Below are positions 1 to 6,085 of a stretch of DNA of 6,464 nt, one piece after another. The stretch spans positions 1 through 6,464 of the forward strand of contig CAZYZD010000105.1 of assembly GCA_964651755.1 (NCBI GenBank). The letters are read 5' to 3'. This DNA is from QNZT01 sp964651755 (GTDB lineage Bacteria > Campylobacterota > Campylobacteria > Campylobacterales > QNZT01). Positions within the stretch are counted from its first letter, which is position 1; each line of letters begins with the position of its first letter. Below the pieces are notes generated by a model that ran no database searches, was not told where the DNA came from, and saw only the letters and a program-made list of their open reading frames with translations. A program made the translations under genes and the position numbers.

Positions 1-2471
1 TTGTATTTCTCATACGCTTTTGGATCACCGCTTGTACACGCTTCATGAAGTGTATTAACCACCGTCGGTGAATAATCATGATGTTCGTTACCATGGATAT
101 ATTTGTGAAAACCGCCAATTTCAAGAGGAAATAGTTTTTTACGTTCATCTATGCCAATGGCATTTCGATAATCTCGATCTAATCTGGCTTCAATATCTTG
201 ATATCCAAGTCCTGGTATAAGCCCATGAGAATCACTGAAACAATCTTCAACAATCTCTTCATCCAATCCCAGCACATCAAACAGTGAAGAGTTACGGTAA
301 GAAGCAATAGTTGCAATACCCATTTTCGACATGATTTTAAGAAGTCCCGCACCAAGTGCATGATGTACATTTTTAAATGCATGTTTCTGCTCATACCCCT
401 GAATACCTTTACGTTTGCAAATCTCCAGCACAGATGCATACAACAGATAAGGATAGATTGCATTGGCACCATATGCGATAAGTGTTGCACAAGAATGCGA
501 ATCAACTGCTTCCGCTGTAATAGTAATTGTAGAAGTAAGGTGACGCAAGCCCTCTTCAAGTAAAACTTTATTTAATCTTCCAATCACCATCAGCATTGGA
601 ATATACTTCATATTTTTATCGCTGCAACGGTCATCCAGAATAATAATACGAATATCCTCTTCTCTGACACTTTTCACAATATCTGTAACAAGTTTTTCCA
701 GAGAACCTTTCAAATCCTTTTCAAAAAGAGTCGAAAAAACTTTATTTTTATACTCTTTTTTATAACGGGGATGACTTTCATCTCCAAAAGAGAGTAACAC
801 ATCATACTTCTCTTCCATCAAAATAGGTGAAATTGCTTTAAGACGAATTGCATGTTCAGGATCTTCAACTAAGATATTACGTATCTCACCAAATCCCGTA
901 TTTAAACTCATAACCACTTTTTCACGAATAGGATCGATTGGAGGGTTGGTTACTTGTGCAAATTTTTGTTTAAAAAAGTCACTAAAACTTCTCTGCTTAT
1001 TGCTGAATGCTGCAAGCGGCGTATCATCACCCATTGCTCCGGTATTCTCTTTACCATCATTCATCATAGGCTCAATCACCATTTCAACAATTTCCTGAGT
1101 GATATTTGCCATACGTTGTTTTTTTGCCAACTCTTCAATTTCATAACAACGTGTCTCATTGAACGGCAGTTCTACAAATTCCTGGAGATATGTCATATTT
1201 TGATTCAACCAGTCAGCATAGGAGTTTGTAGATTTCAGGTAGTCATCAATTTCGTCAGATTTGAGGATTTTCCCAAATTTCAAATCAACACCGATCATCT
1301 CCCCACTCTGAAGTCTGCCTCTCTCGATAATCAAATTTTCATCTACATCAAGCACACCATATTCACTTGTAATAATAATACGATCATCTTTGGTAATAAT
1401 ATATTTAGCAGGTCTCAAACCATTTCTGTCAAGAACACAACCAATATAACGACCATCTGTCAAACTCACAGCAGCCGGACCATCCCACGCTTCAAAACAG
1501 GTACTCATATATTCGTAAAAAGCTCTTAAATGTGAATCCATATGCGGTGCATTTTGCCATGGCGGCGGAATCAATGCTCTTGCTGCTTTAAAGAAGTCCA
1601 TCCCGTTTGCAATAAGAAATTCAAACATATTATCCAAACTGGCACTGTCACTCTGACTTGATTTGGTAATAGGAAGTAATTTATCCAGCTCTTTTTTGGA
1701 AAAAACCGGACTCTCCATCCATTCACTTTTTGCAAATGCATTAAATCTGTTTGCAGATATAGAGTTGATCTCACCATTATGCGCTATCGATCTGAATGGT
1801 TGTGCCAATCTCCATTCAGGGAGAGTATTGGTCGAAAAACGTTGGTGAAAAAGTGCAAAACCAACTTTAAAATCAGGGTCGGTCAAATCTATGTAAAACT
1901 CTTTGATATGGGTCGGCATTACCAACCCTTTGTATGAAATTACTGTAGAAGAAAAAGAGGGAATATAAAAATCTGCTTCATCTTTAAAACAATATTCTAT
2001 CTCACGTCTTGTCAGGTAAAGTAATGCATCGAAACGTTTTCTAGCAATAATAGAATTAGGAGAAAGAAAAACCTGTGTTATCTTTGGCAATGATGCCAGT
2101 GCCTGATCTCCAAGTGCATTTGTATCAACCGGCACTTCTCTGAAAAGCAAAACACGAATATCATTGTTTGTACAAATCTCTTCAATCTTCTCTTTTTGTG
2201 CATCATTTTGCAAAAAGAGCATCCCAACAGCAAACTGTTCAGGAAGGTCAACTCCTTCTTTTTTTGCCACTTTCTTCATGAACTCTCTTGGCATGCCAAA
2301 GAGCAATCCACTACCGTCACCACTTTTTCCGTCTGCTGCAATCGCTCCACGATGCATCATCCTCTCCAGAGAAATAATAGCATCCTCAACATTTTGATGA
2401 GAAGGAACATTATGTAAATTTGCAAGCAGTCCAAAACCGCAGTTGTCTTTAAAACTTCTGAGTAAATCCAT
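1..2471 (-). CDS. gltB: Glutamate synthase (GOGAT) large subunit, N-terminal 823 codons (3' end outside window)
   Basis: Glutamate synthase makes two glutamates from glutamine and 2-oxoglutarate in the cytoplasm. The large subunit releases ammonia at an N-terminal glutaminase and channels it to an FMN/Fe-S synthase site. The frame is open without a stop from ATG 2469-2471 to the window edge. A 10-residue leader precedes Cys11 of the D-N-C-G-F-G motif, the expected Ntn-type nucleophile after leader removal. Other class II amidotransferase marks are HRGA (40-43), R211 with FSTNT, H231-N-G-E, QSD (273-275) and DRNGLRP (348-354). The central domain follows, with YGANAIYPYLL after H659. The visible part ends near the start of the FMN domain (HKYIHGNEHHDYSP), where E. 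coli GltB has a similar stretch. Family length is about 1480 residues, so roughly 45% is missing at the window edge, not broken. AAAGG at 2478-2482, 6 nt from the ATG, supports the start. It is divergent from recO. Confidence 0.97.
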   Translation of the reverse strand, partial: MDLLRSFKDNCGFGLLANLHNVPSHQNVEDAIISLERMMHRGAIAADGKSGDGSGLLFGMPREFMKKVAKKEGVDLPEQFAVGMLFLQNDAQKEKIEEICTNNDIRVLLFREVPVDTNALGDQALASLPKITQVFLSPNSIIARKRFDALLYLTRREIEYCFKDEADFYIPSFSSTVISYKGLVMPTHIKEFYIDLTDPDFKVGFALFHQRFSTNTLPEWRLAQPFRSIAHNGEINSISANRFNAFAKSEWMESPVFSKKELDKLLPITKSSQSDSASLDNMFEFLIANGMDFFKAARALIPPPWQNAPHMDSHLRAFYEYMSTCFEAWDGPAAVSLTDGRYIGCVLDRNGLRPAKYIITKDDRIIITSEYGVLDVDENLIIERGRLQSGEMIGVDLKFGKILKSDEIDDYLKSTNSYADWLNQNMTYLQEFVELPFNETRCYEIEELAKKQRMANITQEIVEMVIEPMMNDGKENTGAMGDDTPLAAFSNKQRSFSDFFKQKFAQVTNPPIDPIREKVVMSLNTGFGEIRNILVEDPEHAIRLKAISPILMEEKYDVLLSFGDESHPRYKKEYKNKVFSTLFEKDLKGSLEKLVTDIVKSVREEDIRIIILDDRCSDKNMKYIPMLMVIGRLNKVLLEEGLRHLTSTITITAEAVDSHSCATLIAYGANAIYPYLLYASVLEICKRKGIQGYEQKHAFKNVHHALGAGLLKIMSKMGIATIASYRNSSLFDVLGLDEEIVEDCFSDSHGLIPGLGYQDIEARLDRDYRNAIGIDERKKLFPLEIGGFHKYIHGNEHHDYSPTVVNTLHEACTSGDPKAYEKY

Positions 2472-2497
2472 AAACAACCTTTAATAAAAAGTTGCTT

Positions 2498-2503
2498 ATT
2501 ATA
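2498..2503 (-). promoter_or_regulatory. Candidate -10 element of the gltB promoter
   Basis: The minus strand reads a perfect TATAAT here, 26 bp upstream of the gltB ATG, which would start transcription near 2491 and give a leader of about 20 nt. No good -35 hexamer is seen 17 bp further upstream (ACTGAA). Weak -35 boxes are common in Campylobacterota sigma-70 promoters, where upstream T-rich DNA substitutes. The assignment is inferred from sequence and position only. Confidence 0.6.
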
Positions 2504-2512
2504 GCCGAATCG

Positions 2513-2521
2513 TGGTAAAAT
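2513..2521 (+). promoter_or_regulatory. Candidate extended -10 element of the recO promoter
   Basis: TGGTAAAAT fits an extended -10 (TGn followed by a TATAAT-like hexamer with one mismatch). Transcription would start near 2528, giving a leader of about 20 nt to the ATG at 2549 but only about 5 nt to the upstream ATG at 2534. It lies 12 bp from the opposing gltB -10 element, so polymerase could probably not occupy both promoters at once. This is inferred from sequence alone. Confidence 0.5.
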
Positions 2522-2538
2522 TCAGTTTAATTTATGCC

Positions 2539-2543
2539 AGGGG
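2539..2543 (+). promoter_or_regulatory. recO ribosome binding site, decides the start
   Basis: AGGGG lies 5 nt upstream of ATG 2549. It falls inside the codons that would follow the in-frame ATG at 2534, which itself has no purine-rich site in front of it. This favours 2549 as the recO start. Confidence 0.75.
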
Positions 2544-2548
2544 CACCT

Positions 2549-3166
2549 ATGCAAGGCTATATACTCAATATCGTAAAAGTTAAAGAAGAGGACTTGATCG
2601 TCACGCTCTTAACACAAAAAAGATTAAAAACACTTTACAGGTTCTATGGGGCACGTCATGCAAATATTCATATGGGATATAAAATCGATTTTGAAGAGCA
2701 ATTTAGTCCAAAATCTACTATCAGTATGCTACGCAATGTATTACACTTAAGTAGTCCCTGGATTATCAATCCAAAAAAATTTTATATCTGGCAACAATTT
2801 ATAAAACTTCTCTATCAACATTTGCGTGATATTGAAGAGGTAGACACATTTTACTTTGAACTGCTTGATGAATTAAACTATAAATTTGCAAAACAAAATA
2901 CCAAAAGATCTGTCGTCGAAGCGTATATTAAAATTCTGGCATATGAAGGAAGATTACATGATGATTTTCATTGTTTTATCTGCGATGGAGAAATCGAAAA
3001 TGATTTGATTTTAACACGAGGTTTTTTACCGGCACACCAACGTTGTCTTTTTGGTGCCATTTTGGATAAATCCAAAATAGAAATTCTTTTTGCAACACAA
3101 AAAACACTATTTCTTTCAGATGAAGAAGTAGATTTTTTATGGAGAATTATAGAAGAAGGTCTATAA
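2549..3166 (+). CDS. recO: DNA repair/recombination mediator RecO, Campylobacterota type
   Basis: RecO helps load RecA onto SSB-coated single-stranded DNA, usually with RecR, in gap repair and recombination. The 205-residue product starts MQGYILNI and has an N-terminal part of about 75 residues, consistent with the RecO OB fold (DLIVTLLTQKRLKTLYRFYGARH). A helical part follows, and then a reduced zinc-finger-like segment: C142-x2-C145 and H163-x2-C166. Typical RecO proteins are longer (about 240) and use four cysteines. Distant RecO orthologues have been described in Helicobacter, and this protein resembles that short form. I chose ATG 2549 over the in-frame ATG at 2534 because of AGGGG 5 nt upstream and because the first family motif begins there. 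The gene is the only plus-strand gene in the window; it is divergent from gltB and convergent with the HIT gene. Family assignment is by recalled similarity. Confidence 0.88.
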   Translation: MQGYILNIVKVKEEDLIVTLLTQKRLKTLYRFYGARHANIHMGYKIDFEEQFSPKSTISMLRNVLHLSSPWIINPKKFYIWQQFIKLLYQHLRDIEEVDTFYFELLDELNYKFAKQNTKRSVVEAYIKILAYEGRLHDDFHCFICDGEIENDLILTRGFLPAHQRCLFGAILDKSKIEILFATQKTLFLSDEEVDFLWRIIEEGL

Positions 3167-3194
3167 AGAAATTAAAGCTTTTCTTGTAATTTTT
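3167..3194. terminator. Weak AT-rich hairpin between convergent recO and HIT genes, possible bidirectional terminator
   Basis: An inverted repeat spans the 5-bp gap between the two stop codons and runs into the 3' end of the HIT gene. Arms of about 11 bp (AGAAATTAAAG against CTT-g-TAATTTTT) enclose a CTTTT loop, with one bulged G and one G-U pair. On the plus strand the second arm ends in five T. On the minus strand the hairpin ends in a T-rich run. Pairing is almost all A-T, so stability is low. It is offered only because both transcripts must end about here and nothing better is visible. Confidence 0.3.
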
Positions 3195-3531
3195 GAAGAA
3201 AAATATCAAAATTTTCCAATCTGTAACTTCCGTCACGCTGTTTCCTGCCCCAAACTGGTTCAGGGAAAAAAGAGTCATTTTTAAATCTTGCCATAATATG
3301 AAAATGTACATGAGGTACATAATTACCAAAAGATGCGATATTGATCTTTTCAGGCTCAAAAAATGAGAGCATCTCTTTTTCTATCAACTCCAATAAACGC
3401 CAAATCTCATTTTTTACTTCTCTAGGTGTTTGGGAAAATTCTTTATAAGACTCTTTGGTAAAAATTTTCAGCCAGGGTATTTCACTTTTCTCAATTTCGA
3501 TATAAACCAAATCGTTTTCGTAAATTTTCAT
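3172..3531 (-). CDS. HIT-family (histidine triad) nucleotide hydrolase/transferase
   Basis: HIT proteins are small cytoplasmic enzymes that cleave nucleotide-phosphoryl bonds such as those in dinucleoside polyphosphates or nucleoside phosphoramidates. The 119-residue product has the signature triad H74-V-H76-F-H78-I-M in the context PHVHFHIMARF, where the middle region's last histidine is the usual nucleophile. The following FFPEPVWG resembles the end of bacterial diadenosine-tetraphosphate hydrolase-like HIT proteins. Length fits the family. The ATG shares one base with the fabH stop (TGATG) and has no clear Shine-Dalgarno site, so translation is probably coupled to fabH. It is the last gene of the cluster and meets recO tail to tail. 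Substrate cannot be told from sequence; association with fabH is positional only. Confidence 0.9.
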   Translation of the reverse strand: MKIYENDLVYIEIEKSEIPWLKIFTKESYKEFSQTPREVKNEIWRLLELIEKEMLSFFEPEKINIASFGNYVPHVHFHIMARFKNDSFFPEPVWGRKQRDGSYRLENFDIFLQKLQEKL

Positions 3532-4526
3532 CAGCTTTGCTGGTTAAAATATACAAGTGCACTACCCCAGGTCAAGCCGCCACCAAAGGTATCAAGCAAC
3601 ATCAAGTCACCCTTTTTTAGTTTACCGGATTCATACCAGTCATTAATTGCCATAGGGATAGAGGCAGCAGAAGTATTACCATATTTTGCCACAGTCAAAA
3701 CAATCTTCTCTTCCGGAAATTTCAGCTTTCTTCCTACCGCATCAATAATACGGAAATTTGCCTGATGAGGAATAAAGAAATCAATATCAGTACTTGTTAA
3801 CCCATTTTTTTCCAAAATACGCGTTACATCTTTAGTAAGAGTATTGACTGCAAGTTTGAATGTTTCATTACCTTTCATCTTCAGATAGTGCATATGCTCA
3901 TCAATCACTTTCTGAGAGCACGGATACTTTGAACCTCCGCCGGGAGTAATCAGAAAATCCTGATACGCTCCATCAGAAGAAGTATGGATATCTAAAAGAG
4001 ATTCTTCTTTTTTATCTGTTACACCAATCACTGCCGCACCGGCACCATCGCCGAAAAGTACACATGTAGTACGATCTGTGTAATCGACTATCGAACTTAT
4101 CTTTTCAGCACCAATAATCAAAACATTTTTTTTCAAACCGGATTCCACAAATGCTTTGGCAATATTCAGCGCATATACAAATCCGCTGCATGCCGCAGAA
4201 ATATCAAAAGCCGTTGCATTTTTAATACCAAGTTTATCCGCCACTACACAAGCTGTTGACGGCATACAAAAAAAGTCAGGTGTTATCGTTGCACAGATAA
4301 TTGTATCTATTTCATCATGACTCAAACCACTGCGTTCAATTGCTTTTTTTGCAGCTTTATAGGCAAGATCACTGGTTGCCTCATCTTCTGCTGCAATAAA
4401 CCTGTTTTCGATTCCTGTTCGCTGTTTAATCCACTCATCGTTTGTGTCAACAATTTGTTCGAGATCTTTGTTTGTCAATCTCTTAGCGGGAACATAAGCA
4501 CCTATAGATTTAAACGAAGCGTACAC
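3531..4526 (-). CDS. fabH: Beta-ketoacyl-ACP synthase III (FabH)
   Basis: FabH starts type II fatty-acid synthesis by condensing acetyl-CoA (or another short acyl-CoA) with malonyl-ACP in the cytoplasm. The 331-residue length is typical for the family. The full catalytic triad is visible: Cys113 in DISAACSGF, His254 in FIPHQANFRI and Asn284 in KYGNTSAAS. W32 with R36-T-G-I and the C-terminal GGGLTWGS also fit. The start is GTG (4524-4526), not ATG; AAAAGGA at 4533-4539 lies 6 nt upstream and overlaps the plsX stop, 11 nt before fabH. An A8 tract at 4126-4133 (minus strand) codes Lys-Lys-Asn; the frame is intact. The downstream HIT start overlaps the stop by one base. plsX-fabH adjacency is the common bacterial arrangement, which strengthens the call. 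Confidence 0.98.
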   Translation of the reverse strand: MYASFKSIGAYVPAKRLTNKDLEQIVDTNDEWIKQRTGIENRFIAAEDEATSDLAYKAAKKAIERSGLSHDEIDTIICATITPDFFCMPSTACVVADKLGIKNATAFDISAACSGFVYALNIAKAFVESGLKKNVLIIGAEKISSIVDYTDRTTCVLFGDGAGAAVIGVTDKKEESLLDIHTSSDGAYQDFLITPGGGSKYPCSQKVIDEHMHYLKMKGNETFKLAVNTLTKDVTRILEKNGLTSTDIDFFIPHQANFRIIDAVGRKLKFPEEKIVLTVAKYGNTSAASIPMAINDWYESGKLKKGDLMLLDTFGGGLTWGSALVYFNQQS

Positions 4527-4532
4527 AGGAAA

Positions 4533-4539
4533 TCCTTTT
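4533..4539 (-). promoter_or_regulatory. fabH ribosome binding site supporting a GTG start
   Basis: The minus strand reads AAAAGGA, 6 nt before GTG 4524-4526. It overlaps the plsX stop codon, so ribosomes ending plsX release next to the fabH initiation site. No ATG nearby in this frame has better support. Confidence 0.7.
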
Positions 4540-5539
4540 AACTGTCGATTTTATATGAAGCTATATTTTTGGCAATATCTTCATTGATATTAGATTCAGC
4601 AAATGAAAGTGCCTGATAAATAGCATTTTTGATTGCAATATGATTGCTCTTGCCGTGACATATAATAGTCGGTTTATTTACACCTATTAAAGGTGCTCCG
4701 CCATACTCAGCATAATCAATCTGTTTTTTCAGCAATTTAAAAACACGGCGCATCAAAAGCGCACCTGTCAGTGCACGCGGCGATCTTTTAATATTCATCT
4801 TGATAAGTTTGGAAATAGATGTTGCCACCCCTTCACTCGTTTTGAGCAAAATATTTCCTACAAAACCATCACATACGACTACATCTACACTATTGTTGAA
4901 GATATCATTTCCCTCAACATTCCCGATAAACGAATTCATCTGTTTGAGCAATGTAAATGTTGCTTTAGTGACTTCATTCCCTTTGGATTCTTCTTCACCA
5001 TTTGAAAGTAATCCTACTTTGGGAGCTTCTACTAATAAAACATCTTTAGCATATGCCTCACCCAAAATAGCAAACTGAAAAAGATGTTCAGGTTTGCAGT
5101 CTGTATTTGCACCTACATCCAGTACAAGTGTTTTTCCACCTGTCTCTGTAGGCATCAAAGTCGCAATAGCAGGTCTCTGTACCCCTTTGACTCTGCCTAT
5201 ACGCAATGTCGCAAGACTCATTGTCGCACCACTGTGTCCCGCAGAAACTACTGCATCTGCTTTTCCCTCTCTTACTAGTTCAATTGCTTTATATAAAGAT
5301 GATTCTTTTCGTTTTAATACATCGGTTGCACTTTCATGCATACCAAATACATCTTTAGTCTCAACAATTTCAATGTACGGTAAAAGTTTTTTAGGAATTT
5401 TATGTGTAAACGTCGAGGAATCCCCAACAAGAATAACTTTAAACTTTTTCTTGCTTTTTTTCAGTGCGAGTATGGTTCCTCTGACGTTTGGCGAAGATCC
5501 ATGATCTCCACCCATTGCGTCGACAGCTATTGTATACAT
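4538..5539 (-). CDS. plsX: Phosphate acyltransferase PlsX
   Basis: PlsX converts acyl-ACP and phosphate to acyl-phosphate, the acyl donor for PlsY in phosphatidic acid synthesis. It is a soluble enzyme that associates peripherally with the membrane. The 333-residue length matches the family. Motifs in order: VDAMGGDHG (6-14), SAGHSGA (99-105), DVGANTDCKPEHL (141-153), NGEEESKGNE (180-189), CDGFVGNI (223-230), YGGAPLIGV (279-287) and CHGKSN (294-299). The start ATG lies 8 nt after the rpmF stop, with only a weak TAAGTG in front, so translation is probably coupled to rpmF. Position between rpmF and fabH is a classic conserved arrangement linking lipid and ribosome synthesis. No internal break is seen. 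Confidence 0.98.
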   Translation of the reverse strand: MYTIAVDAMGGDHGSSPNVRGTILALKKSKKKFKVILVGDSSTFTHKIPKKLLPYIEIVETKDVFGMHESATDVLKRKESSLYKAIELVREGKADAVVSAGHSGATMSLATLRIGRVKGVQRPAIATLMPTETGGKTLVLDVGANTDCKPEHLFQFAILGEAYAKDVLLVEAPKVGLLSNGEEESKGNEVTKATFTLLKQMNSFIGNVEGNDIFNNSVDVVVCDGFVGNILLKTSEGVATSISKLIKMNIKRSPRALTGALLMRRVFKLLKKQIDYAEYGGAPLIGVNKPTIICHGKSNHIAIKNAIYQALSFAESNINEDIAKNIASYKIDS

Positions 5540-5547
5540 TTTAACAC

Positions 5548-5700
5548 TTAAGCTTTATATTCACCTGTGGTTTTGTTTACACGATGAGGCATTCTCCATG
5601 TTCCATCTGCATCTTTTACCGGTCTTGGTAATGTAAGTTTATAGTGTGTTCTTCTTTTCGCTGCTCTTGTTTTACTTACGCGTCTCTTTGGTACTGCCAT
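5548..5700 (-). CDS. rpmF: 50S ribosomal protein L32
   Basis: This is a small structural protein of the large ribosomal subunit. The 50-residue basic product begins MAVPKRRVSKTRAAKRRTHY, the diagnostic L32 N-terminus, and ends near NKTTGEYKA. It has no cysteine, so it is the zinc-free form; some bacteria use a four-cysteine L32. An in-frame upstream start would add 14 residues overlapping the DUF177 gene, but ATG 5698-5700 is right: AGGAGA at 5707-5712 lies 6 nt upstream and the L32 family starts with MAVP. It sits 2 nt after the DUF177 stop and 8 nt before plsX. Confidence 0.98.
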   Translation of the reverse strand: MAVPKRRVSKTRAAKRRTHYKLTLPRPVKDADGTWRMPHRVNKTTGEYKA

Positions 5701-5702
5701 AA

Positions 5703-6065
5703 TTATTCTCCTATCGTTTCTTGTTTTATACAGTTTGGACAAAAGTGATAATCACTCTTCTCCGCTTCAATTTCACTTAACATAATAGCATCAAAATCTA
5801 TATGATGATCAAAATATTCTATTACATCAAGATCTTCACCCTCAAAAGTACCGTCACTGACTTTTAAAGATATGTTCTGATCCATTTCATGCAGATACTC
5901 TTCTCCACATCTATCACACACCAGCATACTCGGTGCATAAAGATGGAAATTCAGCTCTACAAGTTTTTGAGAGAGTTTCCTGAATGTACCTTTTGAAATG
6001 AAAGTACTTTTTTTGATTTCAAATGGACTTGCATTTGAAGTAATTTTACGAAACTCTATTTTCAT
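5703..6065 (-). CDS. DUF177/YceD-family protein (probable 23S rRNA/ribosome biogenesis factor)
   Basis: The 120-residue product is assigned to DUF177 from its place directly before rpmF, its length, and a central C50-D-R-C53 pair followed by an acidic stretch. DUF177 proteins are implicated in 23S rRNA accumulation, but their biochemical role is not settled. A second pair, C109-P-N-C112, near the C-terminus could join C50/C53 in a zinc site; this is inference. The acidic middle (GEDLDVIEYFDHHIDFD) is typical of the family. Residues are soluble throughout, with no signal peptide or membrane segment. No Shine-Dalgarno site precedes the ATG; an A/T-only inverted repeat fills the 20-nt gap from ndk instead. 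The stop is 2 nt from the rpmF ATG, and the rpmF ribosome site lies inside its last codons. Overall similarity to characterised members cannot be verified here. Confidence 0.8.
   Translation of the reverse strand: MKIEFRKITSNASPFEIKKSTFISKGTFRKLSQKLVELNFHLYAPSMLVCDRCGEEYLHEMDQNISLKVSDGTFEGEDLDVIEYFDHHIDFDAIMLSEIEAEKSDYHFCPNCIKQETIGE
5707..5712 (-). promoter_or_regulatory. rpmF ribosome binding site
   Basis: The minus strand reads AGGAGA, 6 nt before ATG 5698-5700. It is the strongest Shine-Dalgarno site in the cluster, as expected for a ribosomal protein gene. It is embedded in the final codons (Gly-Glu) of the DUF177 gene and fixes the L32 start. Confidence 0.85.
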
Positions 6066-6084
6066 AAATTATTTTTTATAATTT
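6066..6084. repeat. A/T-only perfect inverted repeat in the ndk-DUF177 gap
   Basis: AAATTAT and ATAATTT are perfect 7-bp arms around a 5-nt T (or A) loop, directly abutting the DUF177 ATG. It occupies nearly the whole 20-nt gap and replaces a Shine-Dalgarno site. All pairs are A-T, so the RNA hairpin would be weak; it may simply be low-complexity sequence. Confidence 0.5.
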
Positions 6085-6085
6085 C

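Noticed and set aside
1..30. gltB appearing truncated at residue 823
   Set aside because: The frame is open at the window edge within the expected junction to the FMN domain, so it is cut by the window and not a pseudogene.
179..559. Minus-strand open frame (126 codons) in another frame of gltB
   Set aside because: The conserved GltB central domain is read in a different frame on the same strand without interruption, so this is not evidence of a frameshift.
954..1529. Long plus-strand open frame (191 codons) opposite gltB
   Set aside because: It lies entirely antisense to the well-conserved gltB frame, has no ribosome site, and its translation looks like a shadow with no recognisable motif.
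4126..4133. T8 tract (A8 on the coding strand) in fabH, possible slippage or phase variation
   Set aside because: The fabH frame is intact with all catalytic residues, an A8 tract coding Lys-Lys-Asn is common in AT-rich genomes, and phase variation of an essential gene is unlikely. Runs of six or seven T/A nearby are similar.
5094..5504. Plus-strand open frame (136 codons) opposite plsX
   Set aside because: It is antisense to conserved PlsX motifs and its composition is that of a reverse-complement shadow.
5701..5742. N-terminal extension of L32 by 14 residues
   Set aside because: It overlaps the DUF177 coding sequence, lacks its own ribosome site, and L32 proteins begin at MAVPKRR, which has AGGAGA correctly spaced.
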